From Fagopyrum homotropicum (taxonomy: Eukaryota; Streptophyta; Magnoliopsida; Caryophyllales; Polygonaceae): 64,000 bases of DNA. Made by a program: the position numbers and the translations under genes. The number at the start of each line of letters is the position of its first letter. The stretch's first letter is position 1. Below the pieces are notes generated by a model, which saw only the letters and a list, made by a program, of their open reading frames with translations, was not told the DNA's origin and ran no database searches. Shown in pieces: positions 20,453-32,279 of this stretch. The stretch spans positions 1,810,501 through 1,874,500 of the forward strand of contig BSWB01000001.1 of the NCBI GenBank assembly GCA_033239125.1, given 5' to 3'.

Positions 20453-22927
20453 ATGGCGACGAGCCTATACCGGCGAGCAATCTCACGAATCCCCTCTCGG
20501 GTGATCCGACCTTTTCGCCCCTATGCAACCGACGCTCAAGCAGATTCCAAATCAGAGTCGGCGAAGATGAAAACCTTCTCGATCTACCGTTGGAACCCTG
20601 AAAATCCGTCGAAGCCTTTCCTCCAAAACTACGAGATCAATCTGAAGGAGTGTGGCCCCATGGTTCTCGATGCTCTTATCAAGATTAAAAACGAGATGGA
20701 TCCTTCTCTCACTTTCCGACGATCTTGCCGTGAAGGGATCTGCGGCTCCTGTGCGATGAACATCGATGGATGCAACGGTCTCGCCTGTCTTACGAAGATT
20801 CCAAGTGAAGGTGCTGAGGCTTCGACTATCACGCCTTTGCCGCATATGTTCGTGATTAAGGATTTGGTGGTGGATATGACCAATTTTTACAATCAGTATA
20901 AGAGTATTGAGCCGTGGTTGAAGAGGAAGAGCACGAATCCGAACCCTGGGAAGGAGATCTTGCAGAGTAAGGAGGATAGGAAGAAGCTTGATGGGATGTA
21001 TGAGTGTATTCTCTGTGCTTGTTGTAGTACTTCGTGCCCTAGCTACTGGTGGAACCCTGAGGAATATCTCGGACCCGCTGCTTTGCTTCATGCTCACAGG
21101 TGAGGACACTGAAATTAATTTGAAATTACTATTATTTGGTGATATATGTATTGATTTGTATATAGCTGTTGACTGATCCTGGATGGTGAATTGATAGAAA
21201 TCATAGTGTAGGTTGCTTATGTTGTTGCTATGTCAGTTTCTAGGACTTGTGTGATTATTATTGGATGTCCATGATTTTTGTGATCGCTGAGAAAGTTGTG
21301 ACTGGTTGGATTATATGAGGATTAAAGGCTTTGGGGGTAGACATTTTAGGAAGAAGATTTATCTGCATTTTTTGGGTTTTTTTGCTGCTACATCATGACA
21401 AGGAAGGAAAAGTTGATTTTTGGTCGGATTTTCACTGAATTGAGGAGGTAGATTTTTTTCTCTATGAGGTAGATATTCTGCACAGAAGATCATGTCTCTT
21501 GAAGCCTGATATGGAGAGGAGCATAAGTTATAGGCAACTTTGGTTAGAATTGAGCTTTTGTTGTCAGCACATTTCCATGAAGGAAAAAGTTGATTTTTGG
21601 TATTAAGAAGGCACCTTCTTAGCTTTGAGGTAGAGACATCTTGCAAAAGGAAAATTATCTCTTGGGGCTTGATATGGGGAGAAGCAAAGGATGAAGGAAA
21701 CTTTGGTTAGATTTATCATAGATTAAGGTATTATTTTGCTCTGGGATAGACGTTGTACAGAGGCAAAGTTATTATCAAGATATTTGACTTCGTTTCTCTT
21801 TGCTGCCCGATACAAAATAAAGCATAGGAAATTGTAAGCTGTGGAGATGAGGCATTAGTTTTTCAAGGATCGGGACGGATAGGGAAAGATAGTTAAAATT
21901 GTTTTTCTTCTATTCTTTTGCCTGGTTCAAGGACCATGTGCAGTTTTTTGAAGAACAGTTTCGAGGTAGATAAGTATGTGTAGGAAGGACAGATGGATAG
22001 CTGAAGATGATTTGGGAAGATGCGGGGATAGGGTAGTGCCTACTACTACTAGTAGGGCATCTCTTGCCTGGTATAAGAAGAAACTTTTTCCAAGTTCATA
22101 GAGGATAATTTTTTCGTAGATTGCTTGCTGTTTGAACTTATTCTTGTAGAATTTTTAGCAATTAATATTCACTCTTCATTAGGATAAAAGGATCTAAATC
22201 CAACTTAATACATTACTCAACCTTAACAGGCCTGACAATCTTAGATGTAATTGAGCCCCTTTCAGTTTCTTCACTCAACCAGTAAATAACACAAGTTTTG
22301 AAACCTATATAACCTGATTGTCAGTTTCAATTGTTTCCATAATGGATGCTGTTGCTCAAAAGAATTCTAAAATCTGCATATGGATCTCTTATTTCATAAG
22401 CTTTTGGTATTGTTTCTGCTACATGCATCTGAAAGTGTAGTCAAAACCCTTGATGTTTTGCATAATAGGCATTCCAAGATGTTTATCTGTTTTGGCTTCT
22501 GAATTTTTGCTGGCAATGAACATGTGCCAATAAGGCTGGAAAATTGCAATTGTTATACAATCGCAGAGGACTCTGGAGATTATTCGATCTCTTGAATCCG
22601 TGTGGATGCAAATACTGAAATATATAGTATCTTGCAATAGCTAACGTATACAAGGTCCTCTGTTGAATTGGTTTAAAATGATGGTTAAACATTTGAATAT
22701 AACTTAGATTTGAACTAAAAAAAGGTACTAACAATCCTGCTGGGATATGCAGATGGATAGCTGATAGCCGTGATGAGTACACCAAAGAACGGTTGGACGC
22801 TATTAATGATGAATTCAAGCTCTACAGATGCCACACAATATTGAACTGTGCTCGTGCTTGTCCTAAAGGACTGAACCCTGGAAAGCAGATCCAGAGCATC
22901 AAGCATCTCCAGCTTGTAGGCTCGTAA
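20453..22927 (+). CDS. SDH2: Succinate dehydrogenase [ubiquinone] iron-sulfur subunit, mitochondrial
   Basis: Exons 20,453-21,099 and 22,753-22,927, with a GT-AG intron of 1,653 bases; 273 residues. An Arg/Ser-rich N-terminus (MATSLYRRAISRIPSRVIRP) is a mitochondrial presequence. SDH2 is the electron-transfer subunit of complex II and passes electrons from the FAD of SDH1 to ubiquinone. All ligands of the three clusters are present: the [2Fe-2S] cysteines C92, C97, C100 and C112 (SCREGICGSC...LAC), the [4Fe-4S] set C185, C188, C191 (ECILCACC) with C252 near the end, and the [3Fe-4S] set C195, C242, C248 (CHTILNCARACPKGLNPGKQ). The length is normal. Site II boxes lie upstream. The intron contains a diverged internal duplication. 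Confidence 0.97.
21391..21715 (+). repeat. Diverged tandem duplication inside the SDH2 intron
   Basis: Two units of about 165 bases (about 21,391-21,555 and 21,562-21,715) share, in order, GGAAAAAGTTGATTTTTGGT or a near variant, GAGGTAGA, TCTCTTG, GCCTGATATGG or GCTTGATATGG, and AACTTTGGTTAGA. The order is kept but many bases differ, so the duplication is old. No function is evident. Confidence 0.6.
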
Positions 22928-23821
22928 TAGAGAGAGCCCGTTTGTTATATGAACTGCTACCCCTGATTATATGAAGAGAACTTGGTTCTCTCGGCATTGT
23001 ATTTCAAGAATTTGTCTGTTATTTGTTCGCTTGTTGGCAAACTGTTTCTCAAAGCAAATATTGATGAATAAATGCTCTGGGGCTTCCATAACTTCAGGTT
23101 GAAGAGCAAACGCAGAATATGGAATTTGTAGAAACTTATTTGCTCAGTACGAGAATCCTCGTTTGTTTCTAATTGATGTTTTGTTTTCTGCTGGCTAGAA
23201 TGCAGTTATGCAGCCATTAGATAAGTGAATATGTGGATCATTGAGATTGTATGTATTGCCCTTAGTAGCTTATATTTGGAGATTATTGAAATTTTGTGCA
23301 CAATCTTAGAATCCCAATTTCGAATACCTTAATACGAATGATTCAGAACATGAGATTTGACTAGGCAACTGCAAACCCTCATTTTAATCCAACAAGGTAA
23401 GCTCGATGATGGCTGCAGCCTTGCATAAAGGCAAAGAAACAGACCAAACGAATGCATAAGACCAAAGCTGTAAATTATTTATTGATGTGACCCACAATGG
23501 CAAATAATAGAACAAGATCTCATGAATGGAACCATGAAGATATATCATGATGAAGGGGAATATCTGAACTACAATTTCTAGCTAATTATTTCGACAAGAA
23601 ATAAACTATCAAGTAGAAACAATACAGAAACAGATGCAGTTGCAAGTTGAAGTCACATTAGACTGTTTAGTCAGCTGGCAACTTGAAACTGGTATGATCT
23701 ATAAACCAACTCGAAAAACTCACAAGGAGAGGAGCAGGTATAACAACCGCTGAGGCGAGGATCATTGCTTTTTGATTAGATATGCGAAAATATCGGTTGA
23801 AGCTTTTAGACATAAATGAGA
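22928..23821. other. Intergenic region between convergent SDH2 and ATP12 genes
   Basis: SDH2 (+) and ATP12 (-) converge here. The stretch holds the 3'UTRs of both genes. No further coding region or repeat was recognised. Confidence 0.5.
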
Positions 23822-26153
23822 TCAAAGAGTCCTCCTCGAGAGCCCTAGGAACACAACGGCTGATGAAATTTGTACCTTGAGGTCTGCAAGATCAACATCA
23901 TGACCGCCCTCAACGAGCCCCCACTTGTCAATCTGAACAGGCCAGGAAGCAAATCTAAGTTCAATTTGATTGCATAAAGTAACATCCTGTGATTTACCTC
24001 ATTACACACTTACTGAGTGCGTATTTGGACGAGCCTCTAAAACGGCGTTTAGTGCTTTGTGTCTAAAATTGAGTTCAGCATGGTAGCATTTAGTTTTCAA
24101 TTTAGCGATTATAGTAGTGTTTTGCCACTACTACCAAAGCTAGCAGTTCATAACGCTACCGCTACCAGCCTACCACAATCTTAACCACTACAATGTAGCA
24201 TAGCAAGCAATGGCTAAAGGCTTGACTGACAAATCATACCTGATGATCTTCTTCAAGCCTGATCAACTCTATGGCTTCCTCAATTTGAAGTCTGCCACGA
24301 TACAAGGCAATGGATATAATCAATGAATGAGAGGCTGCAGTCATAGCATCGATAGCAGCAAGTTCACAATCATCTGTTCCTTTCAACAGACTTTCAACAG
24401 CCTTCACAAGACCTTCATCTTGCTTACCACCAAAGAAGCTGGAGTACACAACAGGCTTAAATCCAAACTCTGACTTCACCCAGTCAAGCAGGGGATCGAT
24501 TTTCACCACTTGTCGTGCTGCAAAATCAAAAATATCATACAACTTGGCTCTGCATATGGTTCAAATTCTAAAACAAGACACATGTCTAAATCTGCTCATT
24601 CAGCATCTCCTTGGCTCAATAACAGTTTCAACTAAATTAGCACTTTTATGTTTCCCTTGTGAGTTTGGATATTGCTGGCTGACAAAAATCAGATATATTC
24701 CTTAAACGAAGACCTGCAATCAGCTCATTTGGCATCTTCTTGGCTCTACATATGGTTCAAATTCTAAAACAATACACATTTTAGTAAAAGTGTTGTTTGG
24801 ATGTCTTCGATTATAAAGCAGTAATGACAATGCAAGGCATGTACTCTACTACACTAGATTTCATGGTTCAATTTTAAAACCCAAAGTACATAATTTACTT
24901 GTAATGATATCCGAATAGACCCTTGACTCTGAGCATCCACATACTTATAAGAGGGTAGAGAAACACAAACAGCCAAAATGTGATGAAATAACATACATGT
25001 ACAGATGTAGCTCTTCAAATTGAACTGAATGGTACCATACCATATACTCCACTAGTTAGATCATTGTCGTAAGGAGCACGACAAAAAACCAAATCTTGAT
25101 TGAACTTGCTTATCAAATAGTCAATGATCTTCGGGCGAGTGAGAGGAACTCGTTCCAATGCAGTACAAGCAAGCTTCATCAGTGGCATTGTGAAGGGCCT
25201 GATGCCATCTGTTTGCTACAAATAACGAACTGATTCATTTAAGTTAACAGACTGATGATCTATCAAATGAAATGAGTCTTAGAAAACGATTGCAACTTTA
25301 AAGAAAGGCATCAGCACAATGATCCATGACTAGAAGCAACATAAAACAAAGAACATTGACAAAATTATGAGATATGATATGATCATATGCAAACTGCTCA
25401 GGATTAGTCACCAAATTCCACCATTTCAACTCAGAAACACAGCATTGAATGAGTGTAAGCACTCCCATTATTCCCATACAATCCATATCTACCAATAATT
25501 GTCAATCATCCACGAACAGAAGCAGATCGAAACAAAGAAATTGAAAAAAAATCGGAGATAGAAAAAATGATGATCAAGCAACTTCGCAGCAGTAATTGGT
25601 CAATTAAATCATATCAAGTAAGAAAACAAGAATTTTAGTTAGCATACTACATGAACTTTGATCCTAATTACTCATAATTCGAACCAATTCAACAAATATG
25701 AAAGGCAAATAAAGAGCTCGAGAAAGCAACAAGAACCTGATAATCCCACTCGGCGGCGACAGCCTTAGCAAGAGAGGGAGTAGGTAGCTTGAGAGATCTC
25801 TTCGATGGAGTCTTCAGAGTTCGGTAATCGAGCATAACCGACCAACCATTGCCGTCATCCGCCAACCTCGTAGTCACCTGGTTGTAGAACCTCTTCCCGA
25901 CGATCGATCCCGTCATAAACGACATCGGCATCGTCACAGAAGACGAAGCGGGTTGCTTCTTTTCCGGAGACTTCAGGTGGATGTTATCATCGACGCCGGA
26001 GGCTCCCTCCGAGGAGAACGTAAAGGAGGAGTCATCGGTGTCCCGGGGATTGGCGGTGGCGGAGATGGAGGAGAACAGGCGGTTATGGGGATATGTGAAT
26101 GAGCTAAATTGGTTGATTGATCTGAGAGTTGTTCTTATGGCGTTGGATGCCAT
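23822..26153 (-). CDS. ATP12: ATP synthase F1 assembly factor ATP12 (ATPAF2), mitochondrial
   Basis: Four exons on the minus strand: 25,737-26,153; 25,041-25,215; 24,240-24,517; 23,822-23,932. They join in frame to 326 residues, the size of Arabidopsis At5g40660. ATP12 is a chaperone in the mitochondrial matrix that binds the free alpha subunit during assembly of the F1 part of ATP synthase. The N-terminus (MASNAIRTTLRSINQFSSFT) is a typical mitochondrial presequence. Family blocks: GKRFYNQVTTR, LDYRTLKTPSKRSLKLPTPS, AAEWDYQ, GIRPFTMPLMKLACTALERV, VFCRAPYDNDLT, IDPLLDW, SSFFGGKQD, AASHSLIISIAL, LIRLEEDHQ and DKWGLVEGGHD. It converges on SDH2 and is probably single-copy. Intron 2 holds a short direct repeat. 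Confidence 0.95.
24541..24780 (-). repeat. Direct repeat in ATP12 intron 2
   Basis: CATATGGTTCAAATTCTAAA, preceded by TTGGCTCT, occurs at about 24,545 and again at about 24,743, a period of 198 bases. Between them a further pair (CAGCATCTCCTTGGCTC and GGCATCTTCTTGGCTC) suggests a diverged tandem duplication. Non-coding. Confidence 0.5.
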
Positions 26154-26910
26154 TGAAGGGGAATCGGAGTTGTAAATTGGGGCTTTGCTTGGGTTTTAGA
26201 TTGGTGGCTATCCCTTCTTGAGTTTCCATTTTCACGGCTTACATTTCGTGAAAATTAAGTGAAATTTCTGGGAAATAAAATAAAAATGTTCAAAAATAAC
26301 AAAATTCCAACCTAATTAAAAATGTTTTTTTAATGAAATTACATAAATTTAAGAAAAAATTGAGTTAAAAAAAATTGTTATTTGACTGTACATTATTATT
26401 TTACACGAGTATAAGTCGAATTTTTTGAGACGTTATATATTTAAATGCATTGGTTAATTTTGAAGATGTTTTATATATAGTTAAATAATATTATAAGTAT
26501 AAATATGTAATGCCTAATTAGTATATTAATCGGAGGAAGGTATATCAATATTTTTATCATCACAAAAAATTCAACCTAATTAAAAATATTTTTTTATGAG
26601 ATTACTTGAATATAAGGAATATTTCACATTAAAAAAAAATTGCTCTTTTATCGTTTATTATTAGTTGTCACGACTTAAGGTGCTTTATATTTAATTAATT
26701 AACATTAGAGAGACAAATGAGTGTCAAGTAGATCAGTTTGTCAATATAATTATTTTATAAAAAAAATCTTAGAAGAACTTCATTAAAAATTTGAAGGTAC
26801 AACCTCAAAATCAACAATAGTTTGACTTATCAAAAGTTGTTTCTAATTTTTTACACGATTTTAGGAGTTATATAATATACAACATCCAAATTTAATATCA
26901 ATATGGGTAC

Positions 26911-27313
26911 TAGGGGTGTAATACGAGCCGAACGAGCCGAGCATCGGCATGCTCAAGCTCGGCTCGTTTATAAACGAGCCGAACCCGAGCCGAACCTAAA
27001 ATTTATACGAGCTTTAAAACGTGCTCAAGTTTGGCTTGTTTAGAAAGTGAACGAGATCGAGCCGAGCTTTTGACAAGCCGAGCCCGAGTAGCTTGGCTAA
27101 AATAATGCTCCTATAGTGTTATTTTAGCCGAACGAGCCGAGCTTTGACATGCTCAAGCTCGGCTTGTTTATAAACGAGCCAAGCCCGAGCCGAGCCTACA
27201 AATTATATGAGCTTTAAAATATGCTCAAGCTTGGCTCGTTTAGAAAATGAACGAGTTCGAGCTGAGCTTTTGACGAGCCGAGCCCGAGTAGCTTGTCTCA
27301 TATTACAGCACTA
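26911..27313. mobile_element. hAT-type MITE with perfect 8-bp target duplication
   Basis: ATGGGTAC flanks the element on both sides (26,903-26,910 and 27,314-27,321). The left end is TAGGGGTGTAATACGAG; the right end reversed is TAGTGCTGTAATATGAG. An 8-bp duplication and a TAGGGGTGTAA-type end are the hAT pattern. Inside, two tandem units of about 195 bases, full of CGAGCCGAGC/GCTCGGCTCG words, can fold back. No transposase. It lies upstream of ATP12 (26,153) and downstream of the TPX2 gene (27,833). Confidence 0.75.
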
Positions 27314-27832
27314 ATGGGTACGTTCTACTAGTGTTTAAGCAAAAATAATACTCTTGTTCTCAATTATTGGTATTGGAGAAAAAATCATACATATTAAGAA
27401 AAATTAAAAGTAGAAAAATAATAAATGAAAAGTAATTTTAAAATTAGTATTGATGTACTATAATTTTAAACTTTTTTTAGGGCTAATCTTGATAACACAA
27501 ATATTGTGAACCAAATTTTTTATATTCTAATGTCAAAGAGAACAGAATTAGTATATGTTTACATCTAGCATCGTTTTAAACTTTTGCACGAAATGGATGA
27601 GATACCAATCCTAAAAGCAACAATATAACATTTAGATTAAGTACAAAATAGCTATACTTAAGCCATTGAAGAAGTTCTTCAGTGGTTGCAGCTTCTTACA
27701 ATTGCATCTTCTCTACAAATAACCTTCTGAACTGAAAAGCCATTTTGCAGAGCCATATCTCTCACTTAACATTCTTTTGCATGTCATCGTTTCTTGTTTC
27801 ATTTTATTCTGTGGAGGCAATTCACCCTTCTT

Positions 27833-28505
27833 TCACTTAACACTCTTGGATGAATTGGCTCCCTTTGTTGCCGATTTTCGAGGAGGCAAAGAAGTCATGT
27901 TTTGTAGTCTGCTTCTTCCTTTGCTCTACATTTAAGTAGCAACAAATGTGAGATATTTTACAAGCAATTGCATCAGTAGGAAATATTTGAGGTAAAAATG
28001 ACCTTCTCTGCTGAAACTTCAACAAGCCTCTCTTTCTCCCTCTCTCGTTCCCTAAATGACTCGGACGACAGCTTCGCTCCAAAGCAAAAACTATGTCGTA
28101 ATTTCGTTTGCTCTTTCGGCTTTTCCTGCAAGATGTAATGGTTAAGACAACTATAGCTTATAATGCAATTTTGCTTTCCTTTTATTTGAGGGAAAAAAAG
28201 TTTAAGGACCTTCAAGTTGGATTGCTGCTGAACACTTTCTGTGGCTTTGGCATTGAACTTCTCTTCCAATCTCTGAAATAGTGAATATGCATAGAAAATT
28301 TAGCTTCCATTGATGCATATGAACATGGATAGATAATTTAGTGAATGTTGTTATCATGCCTCCTTTCTTCTTGGAGCTCTGCTCGCGTTCAAACAGAAAG
28401 ATTTCGGTATGATTGGAGAGCTTGTCTTGTTTTTTCCACCAGCAGGCGATTTTGATCCTCTGTTACTCATCCATAATTTTAAAAGTTAGGATTAAATTCA
28501 AGGAA

Positions 28506-28540
<35 letters not shown>

Positions 28541-31500
28541 TCCCATGAGAATAGGCTTATTATAGTAAATATCATAATCAATAATAACTACGAATAATAA
28601 TAATTAGGAATAATCCATTGAACCAATAATAACTATGAATAATCCACTCAACCAATAATACATTAAACAATATGACACATTCGTAATAAAACTAATAATA
28701 ATTACGAATCTGTCCTCATGATTACACGATAAGCCTGTTTTCATATGATCTATATATATATATATATATATATGAAGAGAGAGTAGCTGTTTTTTAGGCC
28801 GCAATGATTTTACATGTTTCATTATGCATTTAATCTGATTTTTAAAATGCAAATTCAGACGTCAATAACAAGCCCGTTTCTGCAATTTCAAAACAAAAAT
28901 AAGAACTCTAAAGAGTCAATCCCGAAGGCAACAACATAGATATACTTTTCCAAACAGTCCAATGGCTCATAAAAGTAACCACATAATCAGAATTGAGACT
29001 TCAGCAACAAGCCCTTTTCAGCAAATTTCAAAACAAATGTAAGAACACTAAAGAGCAAAATTTCAAAGGCAACAAAACATAGATGAACTTTTTCATACAG
29101 TCCAAAGGCTTGTCAAAGTCACCCATCAAAGTAACCACACATAAACAAAATTATATCAGCAAATGATCACCCTCTACTTTAAATATGTTAATGAAGGCTT
29201 TTTCATGGATGATTTTCTCATGAATCTGGTTTGTTTGGCACAACATTGGAAATCGTTTTCCAGTGAAACTATTTTTCTGGTTCCCGCTATTATATGCTTG
29301 GACCCATAAACTTTCAGTGATTGCATTACTCAAGTAAGAAACATAATTAAAACAAGTTATAAATAATGTGATAAGTGATAACCCTCAAAAAGTGCATTAA
29401 AAGTAGGGAAAACTGGAGATTTTGAGGAATGGTAGAAGGGCATGTTCCCTCCTTTCTAAAAAGGCTGAATGTGTAACAGTTGATATCATCATGCATGCTT
29501 TTATTATTATTTTACTTCTTTGGCATCACTTATTTGCAAAGTCCCCACCAAAAATCAAGAAAATGAAATTGTCCTTACTCATTTGAGAGGAACTGCCACC
29601 TTTGTCCAGAAGCTTTGCTCCCACCACAACCTGCTGAATCAAACAATGCTCTGGCCCTATACACAAGAAAAAAATAATGAGAAATTATAAAGTGCCTTCT
29701 AACTTTTTTTAGAAGATAAGGTTTCAACATAACTTGTAGGAAAATTTGAACTCAAGTAGCCTAAGAATTGGCATGATCTGGTACTCCAAATAAGAATAAA
29801 ATCCATCGGTTAAGCGGCAAATATGAAGTTCGTTATACTTTAGTCAAGCCTTAACAGCTTAGATTTTTCGAGTGATACTATTTTCTAAGATTAAGGTGTC
29901 TAAGTGAAACATTTTTCCTACATGATATGAGTTATATTTTCGTAGAAGAAGATTAGGTACCTTCTTTTGCCTGATTGGGGAGTGATCTCCAGAGGATCAC
30001 TTCTCACTGAATCCTCGGAAAGCTGCATTTTATAAGAGGAACTACATGAATCTATAAGCATCAATAAATTTAGTGATTAACCGAAAACAAGAGCAATTGA
30101 CATATGTAAAAGTAGTTTCAAATGCACAAAGAAATGAAATACCTTAGAAGGAGTTTTGAGAGGAGTTGTGAAATCTTTGTTGGATGATTTAGTGGAACTG
30201 CCAATCTTCTTGATGACTGGTGATATCAATCTATTGAGCTCTCTATTGATTGACATGCGAAGAGGTGTCCTCTTCTTATCCGGTTCGTCAATCCAAGACT
30301 TCCTACCGATTGGTGTAAAAGTGTTTTCTTTCCCAGGATGAACAGCTGCAGGGGATGAAGATGGGACAAAAGAAGATGTTGCAGCATCCCTTGATGGCAT
30401 GTATAAAGATAACTTCAGATTCCTTTTGCTCATTGGTGATGATGGAAGTATGGCGGATACTAGAGGGTTCCGTTTGCTTCTTGGTGTTGTTGCAGGTAAT
30501 GTATCCTGTTGAACGCTAGAATACTGCAACAAGAGAACACAAATTAAAAATCAGTTCCCTAAGGGCAAAACCAAGAACTATATCCAAGGGAAAAGGTTTT
30601 TAAGTTCCACCTGTAATCGAGATTCATCCCTCTTTACCAAGCCAGTTTCCATTTCTATACTTGGGTTTTGTTTGATTACATCCATAAGTTGTTCTGATGC
30701 TTCAACTTGGGTAGTTTGATCTCCTTGTTCCACCTCTAATCGAGATTCATCACTCTTTTCCAAGCCAGTTTCCATTCCGGCACTTGGGTTTTGTTTATTA
30801 GCATCCATAAGTTGTTCTAGTGTTTCAACTCGGGTTGCTTGAGTTGTTTGTTCCACCTCTAATTGAGATTCATCACTCTTTACCAAGCCAGTTTCCATCT
30901 CTGTACTTGTGTTTTGCTTATTAACATCCATAAGTTGTTCTGATGATTCAACTTGGGCAGCTTGAGTTATTTGTTCAATGATCTTATTAGTGCTCAATGG
31001 TTTGACATCTTCATCAACTGGATTATCTTCATTGTGATCATTTACAAAACCTGAATCTTCATCATCCTTATCAACAACGCACTCGTGGAAAACTTCAACC
31101 TCTAGAGGAGATTCATGAGCCTTGGCAAATTCAGTTTCTATATCAGTGCTTGGGTTTTGTTCCTCGACGTCCATAAATATCTCTTTAAGCTCATCTTCTT
31201 CTTCTTCAATGAGTTCACTTCTCAGCTGATCATCTCCATCATTTGGTTCATCCTCATTATAATCCATAAAACCCAAATTCTCGTCATTTGGTAAGAAAAT
31301 TGGAGCCTGACCTTGCTCATGATGATCAGTATGATCATCAATGTCATATCCCCCATAACAAACTTCAGATTCCAATTCAGATGCATTCTCGTCATCCTTC
31401 GGAACCGGATCTTGAACATGAAGATCAGCATGATCATCAATCTTAGTTCCATCATAATTATGCACTTCAGCTCTTCCTTGGACTGGATTTGCCTGCTCAA

Positions 31501-32279
31501 GTAAAGCAGCAGCCTTAAGAGCAGCCATCTTCTTGAAATGAGCTTCAAAATAGGCTTTCTTCTGCTTAACAGAACCAGGCCTCGAATACATCTCAGCCTC
31601 CTCGACATACCGATTTCGAGAGAAGGAAGACCATTTCTCCCATGATAAGGACTCTGTCATGAACCTCCCTAGGGACACAGATTCTTCTAATGCATACATG
31701 GGGTTCTCCTGCAATTTCCCACAAAATTTCTTTATTCTCATAATTAGAACTCCATTCATCCAAATTCAATCAACTATAAAACCCTAAAAATGGAAAGGCC
31801 AACTTGTAACAGAACAAACCCTTCTCGTCAAACATCAACATAGAAATCCAATTCACTTTAACCACCCACATAACCTGGCAATTAAGATTAGCCCCAGAAA
31901 GCTAATTTCATAGAAACCTATGGTATCATCACGAGGCTATTTGATATGAAAGCATCAAAATCACCATATACTGAACTGTAGTAAAAAGATACATGCAACT
32001 ATAAGCTGGAAATTAGATAACCCAGAGAGGTTAATTTTAGAACAAACACCAAATTATATGATATGTAAGCTAAAAAAGGAAAACCCTTGTAATCTTATCC
32101 AGAAGAATAAAAACTTCAGCTCAAAGAACTAAACAGAAGACTAAATTCATGATAAAAATCCAACATATTTACGCAATTAACCAAAATGTTAAGAAGGAGA
32201 AAACGCAAACCTCTTGAGCTTCATCTGGGATAACAGAAGGGTAAGAGAAAGCATGCATAACACACGTAGGTTCCGCCAT
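27833..32279 (-). CDS. WVD2-like / TPX2-family microtubule-associated protein, 9 exons
   Basis: Minus-strand exons: 32,211-32,279; 30,611-31,708; 30,143-30,523; 29,961-30,022; 29,579-29,656; 28,360-28,459; 28,210-28,272; 28,003-28,125; 27,833-27,925. They join to 688 residues. The N-terminal block VSLGRFMTESLSWEKWSSFS, then YVEEAEMYSRPGSVKQKKAY, is the mark of plant TPX2/WDL proteins. The C-terminal domain RAPRRKE|RLEEKFNAKATES then KLRHSFCFGAKLSSESFRER corresponds to the TPX2 KLEEK region. These proteins bind and bundle cortical microtubules. The middle is acidic (Asp/Glu-rich, about residues 90-260) and then carries three 40-residue repeats. The intron 28,273-28,359 must be GC-AG to keep the frame. 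Intron 5 (28,460-29,578) contains a MITE within (TA)n. Which WDL it is cannot be settled. Confidence 0.85.
28533..28756. mobile_element. MITE nested in a (TA)n tract in an intron of the TPX2 gene
   Basis: Inverted ends (left ATGAGAATAGGCTTAT; right reversed ATGAAAACAGGCTTAT) lie between two (TA)n runs at about 28,509-28,536 and 28,751-28,773. The interior is AT-rich with repeated AATAATAACTA words. The flanking TA repeats suggest insertion into a TA microsatellite. Confidence 0.5.
30611..30985 (-). repeat. Three in-frame ~120-bp repeats in the TPX2-family gene
   Basis: Each unit encodes about 40 residues of the form EQ.TQ..(R/Q)VE..EQLMD, then .(N/I)KQN.S.(E/G)METGL, then .K.DESRLEVE. The three copies are closely similar at DNA level, so they arose recently or are kept alike by conversion. 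They extend the poorly conserved middle of the protein. Confidence 0.75.

Noticed and set aside
20552..21109. 185-codon frame antisense to SDH2
   Set aside because: A shadow of a strongly conserved coding exon with biased codon use; no support of its own.
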